Position numbers and translations under genes: made by a program. Positions 21,895-29,200 of a stretch of 39,414 nucleotides of DNA are shown one piece after another; within the stretch, counting starts at the first letter, position 1, and every line of letters starts with the position of its first letter. The notes below the pieces were generated by a model. It was not told the origin of the DNA, searched no databases, and saw only the letters and a program-made list of their open reading frames with translations. The DNA is from an uncultured Pelosinus sp. (GTDB taxonomy: Bacteria > Bacillota > Negativicutes > UMGS1260). The stretch is taken from the NCBI GenBank assembly GCA_900550105.1, contig URQW01000021.1, forward strand, positions 1 to 39,414, written 5' to 3'.

Positions 21895-23898
21895 TTGAAC
21901 TATAAAGTAGCGCATTTCTTTTGCGGTATAGGTGCTGGGGCGTTGGGTTTTCAGCGAGCTAAGGCTGAATATCGCGGATTAGTTGGCCAATTTGAAACAT
22001 TAGTGGGGATCGATTGCGATCCCCTCGCATGTGAAGACTTTGAGAATTTAACAGGAGCGCCTGCAGTACAAATGGATTTTTTCAGCAGAGATGACTATAT
22101 TGCTTTTCATGGCAAGGAGCCGCCAGAAGATTGGCAAGAAGTTACTCCGTGGGACTTATATAGAGCGGCAGGCGACTATCCAGACGTAATATTTTTAAGC
22201 CCACCTTGTAAGGGGTTCAGCGGGCTATTACCGAGTAAAAGCGCAGCAAGTGAAAAATATCAAGCGCTTAATCGATTGGTGGTACGGTCCATGGAATTGA
22301 CCATGCAAGCTTTTGAAGAAAATCTTCCGAGCTGCATTTTGATTGAGAATGTACCTCGGATTACGAGCCGAGGCGCAAAACTGATAAAAAAAGTGGAAAG
22401 TGTCCTCGGAAAATACGGCTATGTTTTCGATCATCAGACTCATGACTGCGGTGAAATTGGTGGACTTGGACAACGTCGTAAGCGGTTTTTGTTAATCGCG
22501 AGAAACGAGAAGAAAATACCAGCATTTATCTATAAGCCGTTGATCAGAGACCTTAAGTCAATCGGAGATGTGATTGGACCGATTCCTTTACCGGATACCG
22601 GAAATATGGGACCACTTCATCGAATGCCGAAACTGCAGTGGAAAACGTGGGTTAGGTTGGCGCTTATCCCTGCAGGTGGTGATTGGCGAGACTTGCAAGA
22701 TATAAATCCAGAACAGTACCGTATTGAGCATGTTCCAAGAAAAAGCAGTTTTGGAATGATGCAATGGGATGAGCCTGCAGGGGTTGTAACGGGAAATATG
22801 AAGCAAGGCGGCAGTTCACCAGCTGCTATACCTGATCCGCGAGTTTCTTTTAACTCCGGTACATATCGTTCGATTTACCGAATAAGCAAATGGGGTGAAG
22901 CTGGGTCAACCGTAACCGGGGCGCATCGGCCTAATAATGGAGCTGGATGCATATCTGATCCACGACTCAATTCATGCGAAGGCAAGCATCCTGCAGTGTA
23001 TCGTGTAGTGCGGTTTGAAGAGACGGGACCTTGCGTTACTGGGACAAGATTTGGAAGCGGCGCTCCTGCCATTTCAGATCCAAGAACGACCATCTCTGGC
23101 TACAGTAACAAAATGAAAGTGTGCAATTGGGATAAAGAGGCGACTACAGTAACTGGAATTGCCGATATTCAAAGCGGAGCTCAGTCAATTACGGACCCAA
23201 GAATAGAGCATAAAGAAGGATATTTTCATCATTCGTATGGTGTAACTCTATGGGAGCAGCCGTCAGGAACTGTTACTGGAAGTAAGGCACCTAGTAGTGG
23301 AGCTAAGGCCATTGCTGACCCACGGTTTAATTGCAAAATGTACCCAGACAGTTATGGTGTGCTTGATTGGGAAAAAGAGTCCCCGCCGATCAGGGCTATG
23401 GCAAGAGTGATGTGTTCGCCTTCATCGATCGCTGATCCGAGGTTTTCATGTTCGGTTAGAAACGGAACAATGGGAGTTCAAAATTGGAATGAGACTGGAA
23501 AGACGGTTACTGGTTCTGGTGATGTTTACTCAGGAACAGCAGCGATTGCTGATCCAAGAATACCTGAAGACAGTGAAGCGGGCGTATGGATGATTATTGC
23601 AGAGGATGGAACTTGGCACAGGCCGCTGACAACATTGGAGCTGGCTGCATTGCAGAGTTTACCTCTGACAATGCCTGATGGCTCTCCTCTTAAATTGGCG
23701 GGAAGATCAGATTCGCGTTGGCGAGAAGCGATTGGGAATGCGGTACCGCCCGAAGCATCGAAGGCAATGGCTGAGCAGATATTGCCAAGCCTTATGGCTA
23801 GTAGTTTAGGCGAATGGTACATGAGCTCAAATGGAATATGGGTTATTCAAGAAGGCGATGATGATTTTGACAGGTTAGATCGTGGTCGTGATGCTTAA
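21895..23898 (+). CDS. C5-cytosine DNA methyltransferase with seven tandem target-region units
   Basis: 667 aa from a TTG at 21895 (GGGGAGAGG upstream), far longer than typical 330-430-aa enzymes. Motif I FCGIGAGALGF, motif IV SPPCKGFSG with catalytic Cys105, motif VI IENVPR (E151), motif VIII QRRKRFLLI. Where a single target-recognition region and motif IX would normally lie, seven units of ~40 aa repeat (aa ~285-555), each with W-x(2-4)-P/T, VTG and ending DPR. Motif X (GNAVPPEASKAMAEQI) closes the domain. There is no partner restriction enzyme. It probably protects phage DNA against host restriction. Confidence 0.92.
   Translation: MNYKVAHFFCGIGAGALGFQRAKAEYRGLVGQFETLVGIDCDPLACEDFENLTGAPAVQMDFFSRDDYIAFHGKEPPEDWQEVTPWDLYRAAGDYPDVIFLSPPCKGFSGLLPSKSAASEKYQALNRLVVRSMELTMQAFEENLPSCILIENVPRITSRGAKLIKKVESVLGKYGYVFDHQTHDCGEIGGLGQRRKRFLLIARNEKKIPAFIYKPLIRDLKSIGDVIGPIPLPDTGNMGPLHRMPKLQWKTWVRLALIPAGGDWRDLQDINPEQYRIEHVPRKSSFGMMQWDEPAGVVTGNMKQGGSSPAAIPDPRVSFNSGTYRSIYRISKWGEAGSTVTGAHRPNNGAGCISDPRLNSCEGKHPAVYRVVRFEETGPCVTGTRFGSGAPAISDPRTTISGYSNKMKVCNWDKEATTVTGIADIQSGAQSITDPRIEHKEGYFHHSYGVTLWEQPSGTVTGSKAPSSGAKAIADPRFNCKMYPDSYGVLDWEKESPPIRAMARVMCSPSSIADPRFSCSVRNGTMGVQNWNETGKTVTGSGDVYSGTAAIADPRIPEDSEAGVWMIIAEDGTWHRPLTTLELAALQSLPLTMPDGSPLKLAGRSDSRWREAIGNAVPPEASKAMAEQILPSLMASSLGEWYMSSNGIWVIQEGDDDFDRLDRGRDA
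22747..23559 (+). repeat. Seven in-frame ~120-bp coding repeats in the methyltransferase
   Basis: The DPR codons fall at 22834, 22957, 23077, 23194, 23317, 23434 and 23551, so spacings are 123, 120, 117, 123, 117 and 117 bases, all multiples of three. Each unit carries a tryptophan, a TVTG-like motif (VVTG, TVTG, CVTG; IRAM in the sixth) and a SGA/SPS-x(0-3)-I-x-DPR end. DNA identity between units is low, so the array is old, not a recent slippage product. Confidence 0.9.
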
Positions 23899-23905
23899 CG
23901 GAAAA

Positions 23906-23930
23906 AGCGGCGGGAGTTGATCCTGCCGCT
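23906..23930 (-). terminator. Leftward-facing hairpin after the methyltransferase gene
   Basis: AGCGGCGGGA pairs with TCCTGCCGCT (one G-U) across five bases. AAAAA precedes it on the plus strand, giving a TTTTT tail only for leftward transcription. On the plus strand CTCACTAAC follows. Confidence 0.45.
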
Positions 23931-23940
23931 CTCACTAACA

Positions 23941-23952
23941 AAACGTACGTTT
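23941..23952. other. Perfect 12-base palindrome
   Basis: AAACGTACGTTT lies in the 148-base gap between the methyltransferase and the next gene. It resembles a LexA core (GAAC-N4-GTTC) with the outer base changed on both arms, but this is not enough for a call. The rest of the gap (23899-24046) has the hairpin at 23906 and no convincing gene. Confidence 0.35.
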
Positions 23953-24046
23953 GGCGATAAGTATAGGGACGGCAAGAAAAAAGCTCATACAGACAAGCCT
24001 GGAGAGTTTGATACGGTATTACAGAAGAGAATGGAGGACGGTGGCG

Positions 24047-24274
24047 ATGCCGAAAATCAAACACATAACTGTTTTGGAAAGTGTAGAGGAATATGATGAA
24101 CCGTTATATAGTCGCATTGTTGGCGATAAGGATAACGCCGAAATGCGTGAAAAATTTAAAGTGATGGTTCAAGCTGATTTTCGTAAAGCGTTGAATGATC
24201 CCTCTGTTGTTGTTAAAAGCATTGAGATGCAAGTAATTCTGGAAGATGCCAAAGGAAGGAGTGGCGAGTGCTAA
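24047..24274 (+). CDS. Small hypothetical phage protein
   Basis: 75 aa from the ATG at 24047 (GGAGG upstream at 13 nt, GGTGG closer). Begins MPKIKHITVLESVEEYDEPL and has a second half VKSIEMQVILEDAKGRSG. No family recognised. Confidence 0.55.
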   Translation: MPKIKHITVLESVEEYDEPLYSRIVGDKDNAEMREKFKVMVQADFRKALNDPSVVVKSIEMQVILEDAKGRSGEC

Positions 24275-24852
24275 TGATTAGCAAAGAACGGCTGCAAGAA
24301 ATCGAGAAACGGTGTAATTCGGCTACAGGTAGTAAGTGGTTTAATGGCTATTGGATAGGACAGTGCCATATTAAACATATCCACGGTAATGGTCATTGCG
24401 TTTATGATCCGGTAAGGTATGAAAAAAAGAATTATGTTGCAAGTGAAAATGGAAATAACTTAATTGGATCTGATGAATTTGATGATATTTTAAGTGAAGC
24501 TGATGCTTTGTTTATCGCCAATGCCAAGCAAGACATACCATGTCTAGTAGCTGCCGTAAGGGAGTTACAGGCGCAAGTCGATTTTCATGTTGACAATTTT
24601 AATTTGCAAGTGGCTCTATCAAAAGAACAAATAAAAGAATCACAGTCACAGGTTGATCGGCAATGGATACCAGTTAGCGAACGATTGCCGGAAGATGATA
24701 CGCTTGTTTTGGTGACAAACGGAGGATTGTTCGGTCTAAGAAGTTTGTATAGCGATGATTATAAATATTGGTGGGATGAAACAAGGGGAGAATCAGAACG
24801 ATTTGATAAGTGGACTCATTGGATGCCTTTACCAGAATCGCCGAACATGTAA
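24268..24852 (+). CDS. Phage protein with C-terminal DUF551 domain
   Basis: 194 aa from the GTG at 24268; the ATG at 24274 is an alternative. Residues ~5-95 hold a helix-rich domain with RLQEIEKRCNSATGSKWFNG and EADALFIANAKQDIPCLV, common in phage proteins that precede DUF551. The C-terminal ~60 aa are a DUF551 domain: WIPVSERLPEDDTLVLVTNG, then KWTHWMPLPESP. Function unknown; widespread in phage accessory regions. Confidence 0.75.
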   Translation: MLMISKERLQEIEKRCNSATGSKWFNGYWIGQCHIKHIHGNGHCVYDPVRYEKKNYVASENGNNLIGSDEFDDILSEADALFIANAKQDIPCLVAAVRELQAQVDFHVDNFNLQVALSKEQIKESQSQVDRQWIPVSERLPEDDTLVLVTNGGLFGLRSLYSDDYKYWWDETRGESERFDKWTHWMPLPESPNM

Positions 24853-24885
24853 GAAATCCCTAATAGTTGAACCGTCAAATAAATT

Positions 24886-24914
24886 TTGACAGTTGAACTA
24901 CTCGAAAATATTGA
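24886..24914 (+). promoter_or_regulatory. Possible promoter in the gap before the cysteine-rich gene
   Basis: A perfect TTGACA, 17 bases, then TATTGA (poor -10). The TTGACA is also the right arm of a small inverted repeat (GTCAAA / TTTGAC, 24874-24890) flanked by two copies of AGTTGAAC. Such symmetry around a -35 can be an operator. Confidence 0.35.
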
Positions 24915-24934
24915 TGGGTTGGGAGCGGTAAATA

Positions 24935-25171
24935 ATGATCGAAATAATAAAAACTGATGAAATTTACAAATATCATCTTTGTGACATTTGTAAGAATACA
25001 GATGATCCAGACGATGAAGCAATTTATGTTTGTAAAGAATGCGGAAAACAGATTTGTAATTGTTGTGTAGTTAACCTTGAAGTGGGTGAAACGATACCTT
25101 GTGATTATAACAATATCATTGAGGCCAAGTATTGCCCTTTGTGCGCGAAAGGGGATGGAAGCGGTGAGTGA
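24935..25171 (+). CDS. Cysteine-rich zinc-binding protein
   Basis: 78 aa, GGGAGCGG upstream. Eight or nine cysteines: HLCDICKNTD, YVCKECGKQICNCCVVN and YCPLCAKG. The spacing suggests two cross-braced zinc sites, like small treble-clef or RING-like folds. No enzyme motif. It overlaps the next gene by 8 bases. Confidence 0.6.
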   Translation: MIEIIKTDEIYKYHLCDICKNTDDPDDEAIYVCKECGKQICNCCVVNLEVGETIPCDYNNIIEAKYCPLCAKGDGSGE

Positions 25172-25745
25172 AAATGATGTTGTAATATACTGCGGCGGTA
25201 GAAAACAAAGCAAGACAGAAGTGATGATTGCTTGCACTGTTAACGAAAACAATAAATTAAAAATAGAAAACGCTGAGTTAGAAGCAAAACTGGCGGCTAC
25301 TGAGCTAGAGCTTTCAGGAGAACACACTTTACATAAACATGCTTGTGATATGGCTGCTGAATATAAGAAACAGCGCGATGAACTTACGGCCCAAGTCGCT
25401 GTTATGTGCCAAGCGTTGGAAGAGATTAAAATTGCTATTGTTTACACTGAAAATATTGTATCTGATGTAAAAGATAAATATTTTGATTATGATATACCAG
25501 AAAATACGGCTGATCATGGTGGAAGAGGGATACTTTCTAATTTAGCAGCGCATTTAATCGGAACAATGATGGAAATAGACGAAGTTTTCCAAACTACGCC
25601 ATCCAAAGCCGCGGATAAGGTTAATAAATTGGTGGTGGCATTGGATAAATTAGCGCGTTTAGGTGGCCCTGGAGGCGGCTATGGAAATAGCATCGGAAAC
25701 GAAATAGCGCAAGATGCGCTTAAGGAATGGAGGAAAGCAAAATAA
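25164..25745 (+). CDS. Coiled-coil phage protein
   Basis: 193 aa from the GTG at 25164; an ATG at 25155 is an alternative start. Begins MSENDVVIYCGGRK. Residues ~25-85 are a coiled coil (NNKLKIENAELEAKLAATEL). The C-terminal half has LSNLAAHLIGTMMEIDEVFQ and RLGGPGGGYGNSIGNEIAQD. Similar coil-plus-short-domain proteins are repeated through this region (24268, 25863). Function unknown. Confidence 0.6.
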   Translation: MSENDVVIYCGGRKQSKTEVMIACTVNENNKLKIENAELEAKLAATELELSGEHTLHKHACDMAAEYKKQRDELTAQVAVMCQALEEIKIAIVYTENIVSDVKDKYFDYDIPENTADHGGRGILSNLAAHLIGTMMEIDEVFQTTPSKAADKVNKLVVALDKLARLGGPGGGYGNSIGNEIAQDALKEWRKAK

Positions 25746-25870
25746 ACGACAATACAGCAATAATAATAATCGTGTTTTGCCTTACGTCTTTCTTTTGGGT
25801 TCCTTTGTTGGTAAAAGGCATAGATGGAATTGTAAATATAATCAATGCTTGGAGGAGTAAAAATGGATAA
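25742..25870 (+). CDS. Possible 42-aa membrane protein with a non-standard ATA start
   Basis: An open frame begins at the ATA at 25742, 7 nt after GGAGG and overlapping the preceding stop (ATAA). It encodes one hydrophobic segment: NDNTAIIIIVFCLTSFFW, then VPLLVKGIDGIVNIINAW. No ATG, GTG or TTG is well placed. The composition is protein-like and the gap would otherwise be unexplained, but initiation at ATA is rare, so the call is tentative. Confidence 0.35.
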   Translation: MNDNTAIIIIVFCLTSFFWVPLLVKGIDGIVNIINAWRSKNG

Positions 25871-26279
25871 TTGCAGACATGAACGGTTTGATCGTATATT
25901 TGGGAAATTCTCTTTAGGCAATCGAGCATACATATCGATTAGCAAAGCAGTTTGCCTTGGTTGTGGGAAAACAGAGGATGAAATTAAATTAGAAGCTGAA
26001 AATGCTGAACTAAAAAGACAGGTTGAGGTTTCGGGGAAAGCTTTTGAGGCGATGCAAGAAGAAAAAATTGTGCCTAAAGAAAAGTTAGTAGATGCAGAAT
26101 TTAATCGTGATGTATGGATGAATAACTGTTTAACGGCTGAGGAAAAACTGGTTAAGGCTGAAAAAGTGTGTGAGGCGGCAGCTTTATACGTTAAGTTTGG
26201 TGATTCTCCAGTTTGCGTTGGGTGGGACGATTTAATTAAAGCTTTAGCAGACTGGAGGGGTACTGATGAACAAAAATAA
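25863..26279 (+). CDS. Coiled-coil phage protein
   Basis: 138 aa from the ATG at 25863, with TTGGAGGAG upstream. The N-terminus has CRHERFDRIFG and AVCLGCGKTEDE (paired cysteines and histidine, a possible metal site). A coiled coil follows (KLEAENAELKRQVEVSGKAF) and a C-terminal VCVGWDDLIKALADWRG. Function unknown; similar architecture to 25164. Confidence 0.6.
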   Translation: MDNCRHERFDRIFGKFSLGNRAYISISKAVCLGCGKTEDEIKLEAENAELKRQVEVSGKAFEAMQEEKIVPKEKLVDAEFNRDVWMNNCLTAEEKLVKAEKVCEAAALYVKFGDSPVCVGWDDLIKALADWRGTDEQK

Positions 26280-26436
26280 GAAGAATAAATCTTGTTGCGA
26301 ACGATGTGTTGAGTGCATCGCCATTGGCGAAGGAGACCACATTTGTACAGTGGAAGAGCCGAAACTAATTATCGAGAGCTACAGCCCGGCTGAGGAATAT
26401 TACTGGTGCAAAGGTAAACATTTTGAGGAGAGATAA
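26266..26436 (+). CDS. Small cysteine-rich protein
   Basis: 56 aa from the ATG at 26266 (GGAGGGG upstream), overlapping the preceding gene by 14 bases. KSCCERCVECIAIGEGDHIC is a dense cysteine cluster; CKGKHFEER ends the protein. Probable zinc binding; function unknown. Confidence 0.5.
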   Translation: MNKNKKNKSCCERCVECIAIGEGDHICTVEEPKLIIESYSPAEEYYWCKGKHFEER

Positions 26437-26439
26437 ATC

Positions 26440-26910
26440 ATGAAAGCCATAACTATTTTGCAACCGTGGACAAGCCTAGTTACTTGCGGGGCTAAGATAT
26501 ATGAAACGAGAGGATGGGCTACGAAGTATCGTGGCCCCATCGCGATCCACGCGGCAGCGCGAGAACTCAAACTCAATAAATTGGATTATGATCTGTCCAG
26601 TCGTATCGCCAGAAAGTTGGTAGTTGCAGGAATTGATCCGTATGATTTGCCGCGAGGCGTGGTGTTGGCCACAGCGGATCTGACTGATTGTTTGCGTGTT
26701 GTTGGTAAGGTTAGCCTGAAAGTTGGCGATGAAAAGAGAACCGCTGCAGTTTTAGAGGACGGCACAAACGTTGTCGGGGATGAGTTGGCTTTTGGTGATT
26801 TCAGTATTGGGCGCTATGCATGGAGACTAAAAAATTTACAGCAACTAGTTACGCCGATCCACGCGAAAGGGCAACAGCGTTTATGGGAGTGGGAAGGGGT
26901 GGCTGTTTAA
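26440..26910 (+). CDS. ASCH-domain protein
   Basis: 156 aa, GAGGAGAG upstream. Classic ASCH start: MKAITILQPWTSLVTCGAKI, then YETRGWATKYRGPIAIHAAA. Later VVLATADLTDCLRV and FGDFSIGRYAWRLKNLQQL complete the beta-barrel. ASCH domains are related to PUA folds and bind RNA or modified nucleobases; some are amidohydrolases acting on N4-acetylcytidine. In phages the role is not settled. The next ATG overlaps its stop (TAATG). Confidence 0.88.
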   Translation: MKAITILQPWTSLVTCGAKIYETRGWATKYRGPIAIHAAARELKLNKLDYDLSSRIARKLVVAGIDPYDLPRGVVLATADLTDCLRVVGKVSLKVGDEKRTAAVLEDGTNVVGDELAFGDFSIGRYAWRLKNLQQLVTPIHAKGQQRLWEWEGVAV

Positions 26911-27374
26911 TGGACAAGCAAACTATTATTGATATGAAGCCAGGGCGAGAGTTAGATGCAGTGGTGGCTGAATTAATGGAGTATAAAGCTTATAAAGAAA
27001 AACGCGGAGAAAATGAGCTGTGTGTGATTCATATGCCGGGAGAAACAGCGCCTTGGATGAAAAGTAAATATCCTCAGCCAGAACGGTATAGCAGAGTGTC
27101 TTGCAATGAGGCTGTACAGATAGGTTTCTATGGTAATGAATTTCCACGCTTTAGCCAAGACCTATCGGTGGTATGGGAAGTAATTAAACACACCAAAAAG
27201 AAAAAGTTTTCTTGCCGAAGGCTGTTTTCTGAGTGTTTGAGAGAAGTAATTAGTAGCAGGTTAGATTTATCTGATGGAACCTTTGTTATTTGGCCTGATT
27301 GCATATTCTTTCTTGAACCGGAAGACATTTGTAAAGCGGCTTTATTGGTTATGATCCAGGAGCGAGATGAATAA
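26910..27374 (+). CDS. Phage ABA-sandwich-like protein
   Basis: 154 aa from the ATG at 26910 (GGGAAGGGG upstream). The pattern MKPGRELDAVVAELMEYKAY near the start and PRFSQDLSVVWEVIKHTKKK in the middle match small phage proteins of the ABA-sandwich type, which end in a short helix like EDICKAALLVMIQERDE here. Function unknown. An insert with CVIHMPGETAPWM separates the two conserved parts. Confidence 0.65.
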   Translation: MDKQTIIDMKPGRELDAVVAELMEYKAYKEKRGENELCVIHMPGETAPWMKSKYPQPERYSRVSCNEAVQIGFYGNEFPRFSQDLSVVWEVIKHTKKKKFSCRRLFSECLREVISSRLDLSDGTFVIWPDCIFFLEPEDICKAALLVMIQERDE

Positions 27375-27544
27375 TGAAGATCAACTCAGTTGAGGATTTA
27401 GTCAAAGCTTCTCTGCCATTATCGGTCATGACAGATATCAATAGTCGTATTCGAGACTGGCTTGCCTCAGGCGGGAACATTAATGATGAATACATAAAGC
27501 AGCAGTTTCGGTATGCGGAAAATATTCTGTCTCGCGTCGGCTGA
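27374..27544 (+). CDS. Small phage protein (DUF6877-like)
   Basis: 56 aa from the ATG at 27374, one base of overlap with the previous stop and AGGAG upstream. DINSRIRDWLASGGNINDEY followed by IKQQFRYAENI matches a short phage family (DUF6877-like). Function unknown. Confidence 0.65.
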   Translation: MKINSVEDLVKASLPLSVMTDINSRIRDWLASGGNINDEYIKQQFRYAENILSRVG

Positions 27545-27550
27545 TAGAAC

Positions 27551-27579
27551 CAGACAAATTTTTAAAAAGTTTGTATACT
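27551..27579 (+). promoter_or_regulatory. Possible promoter
   Basis: CAGACA, 17 bases, TATACT (4/6 and 5/6 matches), in the 77-base gap before the gene at 27622. Predicted start about 27586, leaving a 35-nt leader. Confidence 0.4.
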
Positions 27580-27621
27580 ATTTCAAACAATAAGTCAGCA
27601 GATTATCGCAAGGAGGATGAA

Positions 27622-27900
27622 GTGGTGAACAAACGGCGGCTTATAGTTAATACCAGAAAAAAATTAGCTATAGCTAAGCATAATCGCAAGATGCGAGAGA
27701 TTACAAAGGTTATATCAGAGATTTTTGCTTATAGTCATGTTGCGATTGAAACTTTGACGAAAAATTTACATAATGCGAGGAGGCGATTTGATGAAAGGAA
27801 ATTGTCCAGTGGCGCTACGACTTGTGTGCCGCCAGACATGTGGCTGTTGCCAAAATTGCAAGAAGTATTGGCGAGATCGATGCGGATTCAGCAAAAATAA
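27622..27900 (+). CDS. Small basic hypothetical protein
   Basis: 92 aa from the GTG at 27622 (AAGGAGG upstream; the GTG at 27625 is equally possible). Strongly basic: RRLIVNTRKKLAIAKHNRKM, then NARRRFDERK. The last 110 bases overlap a different-frame gene at 27791 that has a better ribosome binding site. The C-terminal third may therefore be constrained mainly by the other frame. Function unknown. Confidence 0.5.
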   Translation: MVNKRRLIVNTRKKLAIAKHNRKMREITKVISEIFAYSHVAIETLTKNLHNARRRFDERKLSSGATTCVPPDMWLLPKLQEVLARSMRIQQK

Positions 27901-27904
27901 ATAG
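27791..27904 (+). CDS. Small cysteine-rich protein nested in another gene
   Basis: 37 aa from the ATG at 27791, with GAGGAGG 7 nt upstream. MKGNCPVALRLVCRQTCGCC followed by QNCKKYWRDRCGF has six or seven cysteines in CxxC-like spacing and looks like a small zinc protein. It overlaps almost entirely the 3' end of the gene from 27622, in another frame. Confidence 0.5.
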   Translation: MKGNCPVALRLVCRQTCGCCQNCKKYWRDRCGFSKNK

Positions 27905-27912
27905 TTAAAACT

Positions 27913-27945
27913 GGGCGGCAATGACCGCCCTTTTGGTGTTTTATT
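27913..27945 (+). terminator. Rightward terminator of the early/middle region
   Basis: GGGCGG pairs with CCGCCC across CAATGA, followed by TTTTGGTGTTTTATTTT. It closes the run of small genes before the late regulator. Confidence 0.7.
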
Positions 27946-27978
27946 TTATAAGGCGCTTTTTAGGGGAGGATTAATTCT

Positions 27979-28566
27979 ATGGGGAAAGGTACTGCACAAT
28001 ATAATTCTAGTTTAAGTAAAGAAGAAATTGTAAGAATAGCTGCTGAAGCTGCCGTGCATGCGGCTATGACATATATGACTAATTTTAAAAGAAAAGTGGT
28101 TAAGGATCGTCATGACAAGCGTCTTAGAAACACAAAATTATTATTAAAGCATTATAATTTATTTAAGTCTCACTGTGAAAATTCGGTTCAGTACATGAAT
28201 CAGGTGCAAGAATCCGCTGAAGAAAGCGCTATCGAGATTTTAGATTCTCTTGAAGAGTGTGATACCGATATTTATGTTGAGTCGATCAAGCGAAGCGTGA
28301 CCAGAACTTTTATTATTTTGTCCCATATTGATGCCATGCTGGGGGTTTATAAATCTTACTGTGAAGCATCAAATAAACCTGAGGATATGCGTCGTTATCG
28401 AATTGTTGAGATGCTTTATATTGATGAATCTGAGCCTGCTGATATTTGTGAAAAAGTAGGTATTGATCAAAGTACGTACTATAGGGATATTCGCATGGCG
28501 TGCGATATGCTCAGCGGGTTGATTTTTGGAATTGATGGTATTTACTCCATGCGAAAAAGTTGCTAG
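27979..28566 (+). CDS. Probable late-gene regulator with sigma-like HTH
   Basis: 195 aa, GGGGAGG upstream. The N-terminal half is helical and basic (KRKVVKDRHDKRLRNTKLLL). Residues ~150-185 form a HTH of the ArpU/sigma region 4 kind: YRIVEMLYIDESEPADICEK, then VGIDQSTYYRDIRMA. Such proteins (ArpU/RinA-like) switch on packaging and head genes in Firmicute phages. It is the last gene before the late region and its stop abuts a promoter-terminator pair (28566-28650), so it may act there. The activator family is inference. Confidence 0.75.
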   Translation: MGKGTAQYNSSLSKEEIVRIAAEAAVHAAMTYMTNFKRKVVKDRHDKRLRNTKLLLKHYNLFKSHCENSVQYMNQVQESAEESAIEILDSLEECDTDIYVESIKRSVTRTFIILSHIDAMLGVYKSYCEASNKPEDMRRYRIVEMLYIDESEPADICEKVGIDQSTYYRDIRMACDMLSGLIFGIDGIYSMRKSC

Positions 28567-28594
28567 TGACATGCGAAAATGAATGTTGTATAAT
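28566..28594 (+). promoter_or_regulatory. Candidate late promoter
   Basis: GTGACA (5/6), an exact 17-base spacer, perfect TATAAT. Begins at the last base of the late-regulator gene. Predicted transcription start about 28601, only some 23 bases before a strong terminator hairpin. Confidence 0.65.
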
Positions 28595-28623
28595 GGTAGT
28601 GTGAAAATTTTATAAGCACCGGA

Positions 28624-28650
28624 AAGCCGCCTAAGAAAAGGCGGCTTTTT
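28624..28650 (+). terminator. Strong terminator directly after the candidate late promoter
   Basis: AAGCCGCC pairs perfectly with GGCGGCTT across TAAGAAAA, followed by TTTTT. With the promoter at 28566, it would give a ~50-nt transcript unless read through. Confidence 0.85.
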
Positions 28651-28717
28651 ACATATTTTTGCAGGGATTTACAGGATATTGGCGAAATAGTTAATAATCC
28701 AGAAAGGGGTGTTGCAA

Positions 28718-29113
28718 GTGGACTTCAATGAATTTTCCCATCGAATTGCTGAAACTGAATCCATCGAAGACTGGCTTTATGATGAAGGGTCGGGGAGGAT
28801 TACACTTCGCAGTGACTTGTCAATTTCAATCTTTTTGCCACGAACAGAAGATAATAGAGTGCTTTTCGAAGAACGTTGGCTCCAACAGCTTCAAAATCCG
28901 CAAGCATATGCATCAGATTACTTTTTTTGCTATAACGGAGTTCCTGTTTATCGTGCCAGAGCAATTAGTATCGATAGTGGTTTAGGAATAATACCGCTAC
29001 CAAATCCGAATATGACGATTTCCCAAAACACCTATGCAGTGGGGAGAATTCTCAATCACTTTGGCATTGATTTCGATCGTTACTTGCAAAGACTGGGAAT
29101 TACAGTAGCATAA
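28718..29113 (+). CDS. Hypothetical phage protein
   Basis: 131 aa from the GTG at 28718 (AAAGGGGTG upstream; GTG at 28709 abuts that site). Contains ESIEDWLYDEGSGRITLRSD, then FERRW-like EERWLQQLQNPQAYASDYF and ILNHFGIDFDRYLQRLG. No family recognised. It stands alone between two terminators, read only if the terminator at 28624 is passed or from an unseen promoter. Confidence 0.6.
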   Translation: MDFNEFSHRIAETESIEDWLYDEGSGRITLRSDLSISIFLPRTEDNRVLFEERWLQQLQNPQAYASDYFFCYNGVPVYRARAISIDSGLGIIPLPNPNMTISQNTYAVGRILNHFGIDFDRYLQRLGITVA

Positions 29114-29136
29114 ATTTTTATATTAGTTTATTGAAT

Positions 29137-29177
29137 AAAAAAGACATCACTAGATTAATCTGGTTGATGTCTTTTTT
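29137..29177. terminator. Strong bidirectional terminator
   Basis: AAAAAAGACATCA pairs perfectly with TGATGTCTTTTTT across 15 bases. T-runs follow on both strands. It ends the unit of the gene at 28718. Confidence 0.9.
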
Positions 29178-29200
29178 ATTTTATAAAAGAGGTGATATTC

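Noticed and set aside
23941..23952. LexA box at AAACGTACGTTT
   Set aside because: A perfect palindrome, but both arms differ from GAAC/GTTC at the outer base; kept only as a palindrome.
23917..24108. Rightward frame between the methyltransferase and the gene at 24047 (reads TKRTFGDKYRDGKKKAHTDK)
   Set aside because: No start codon with a usable ribosome binding site, and it overlaps the better-supported gene at 24047.
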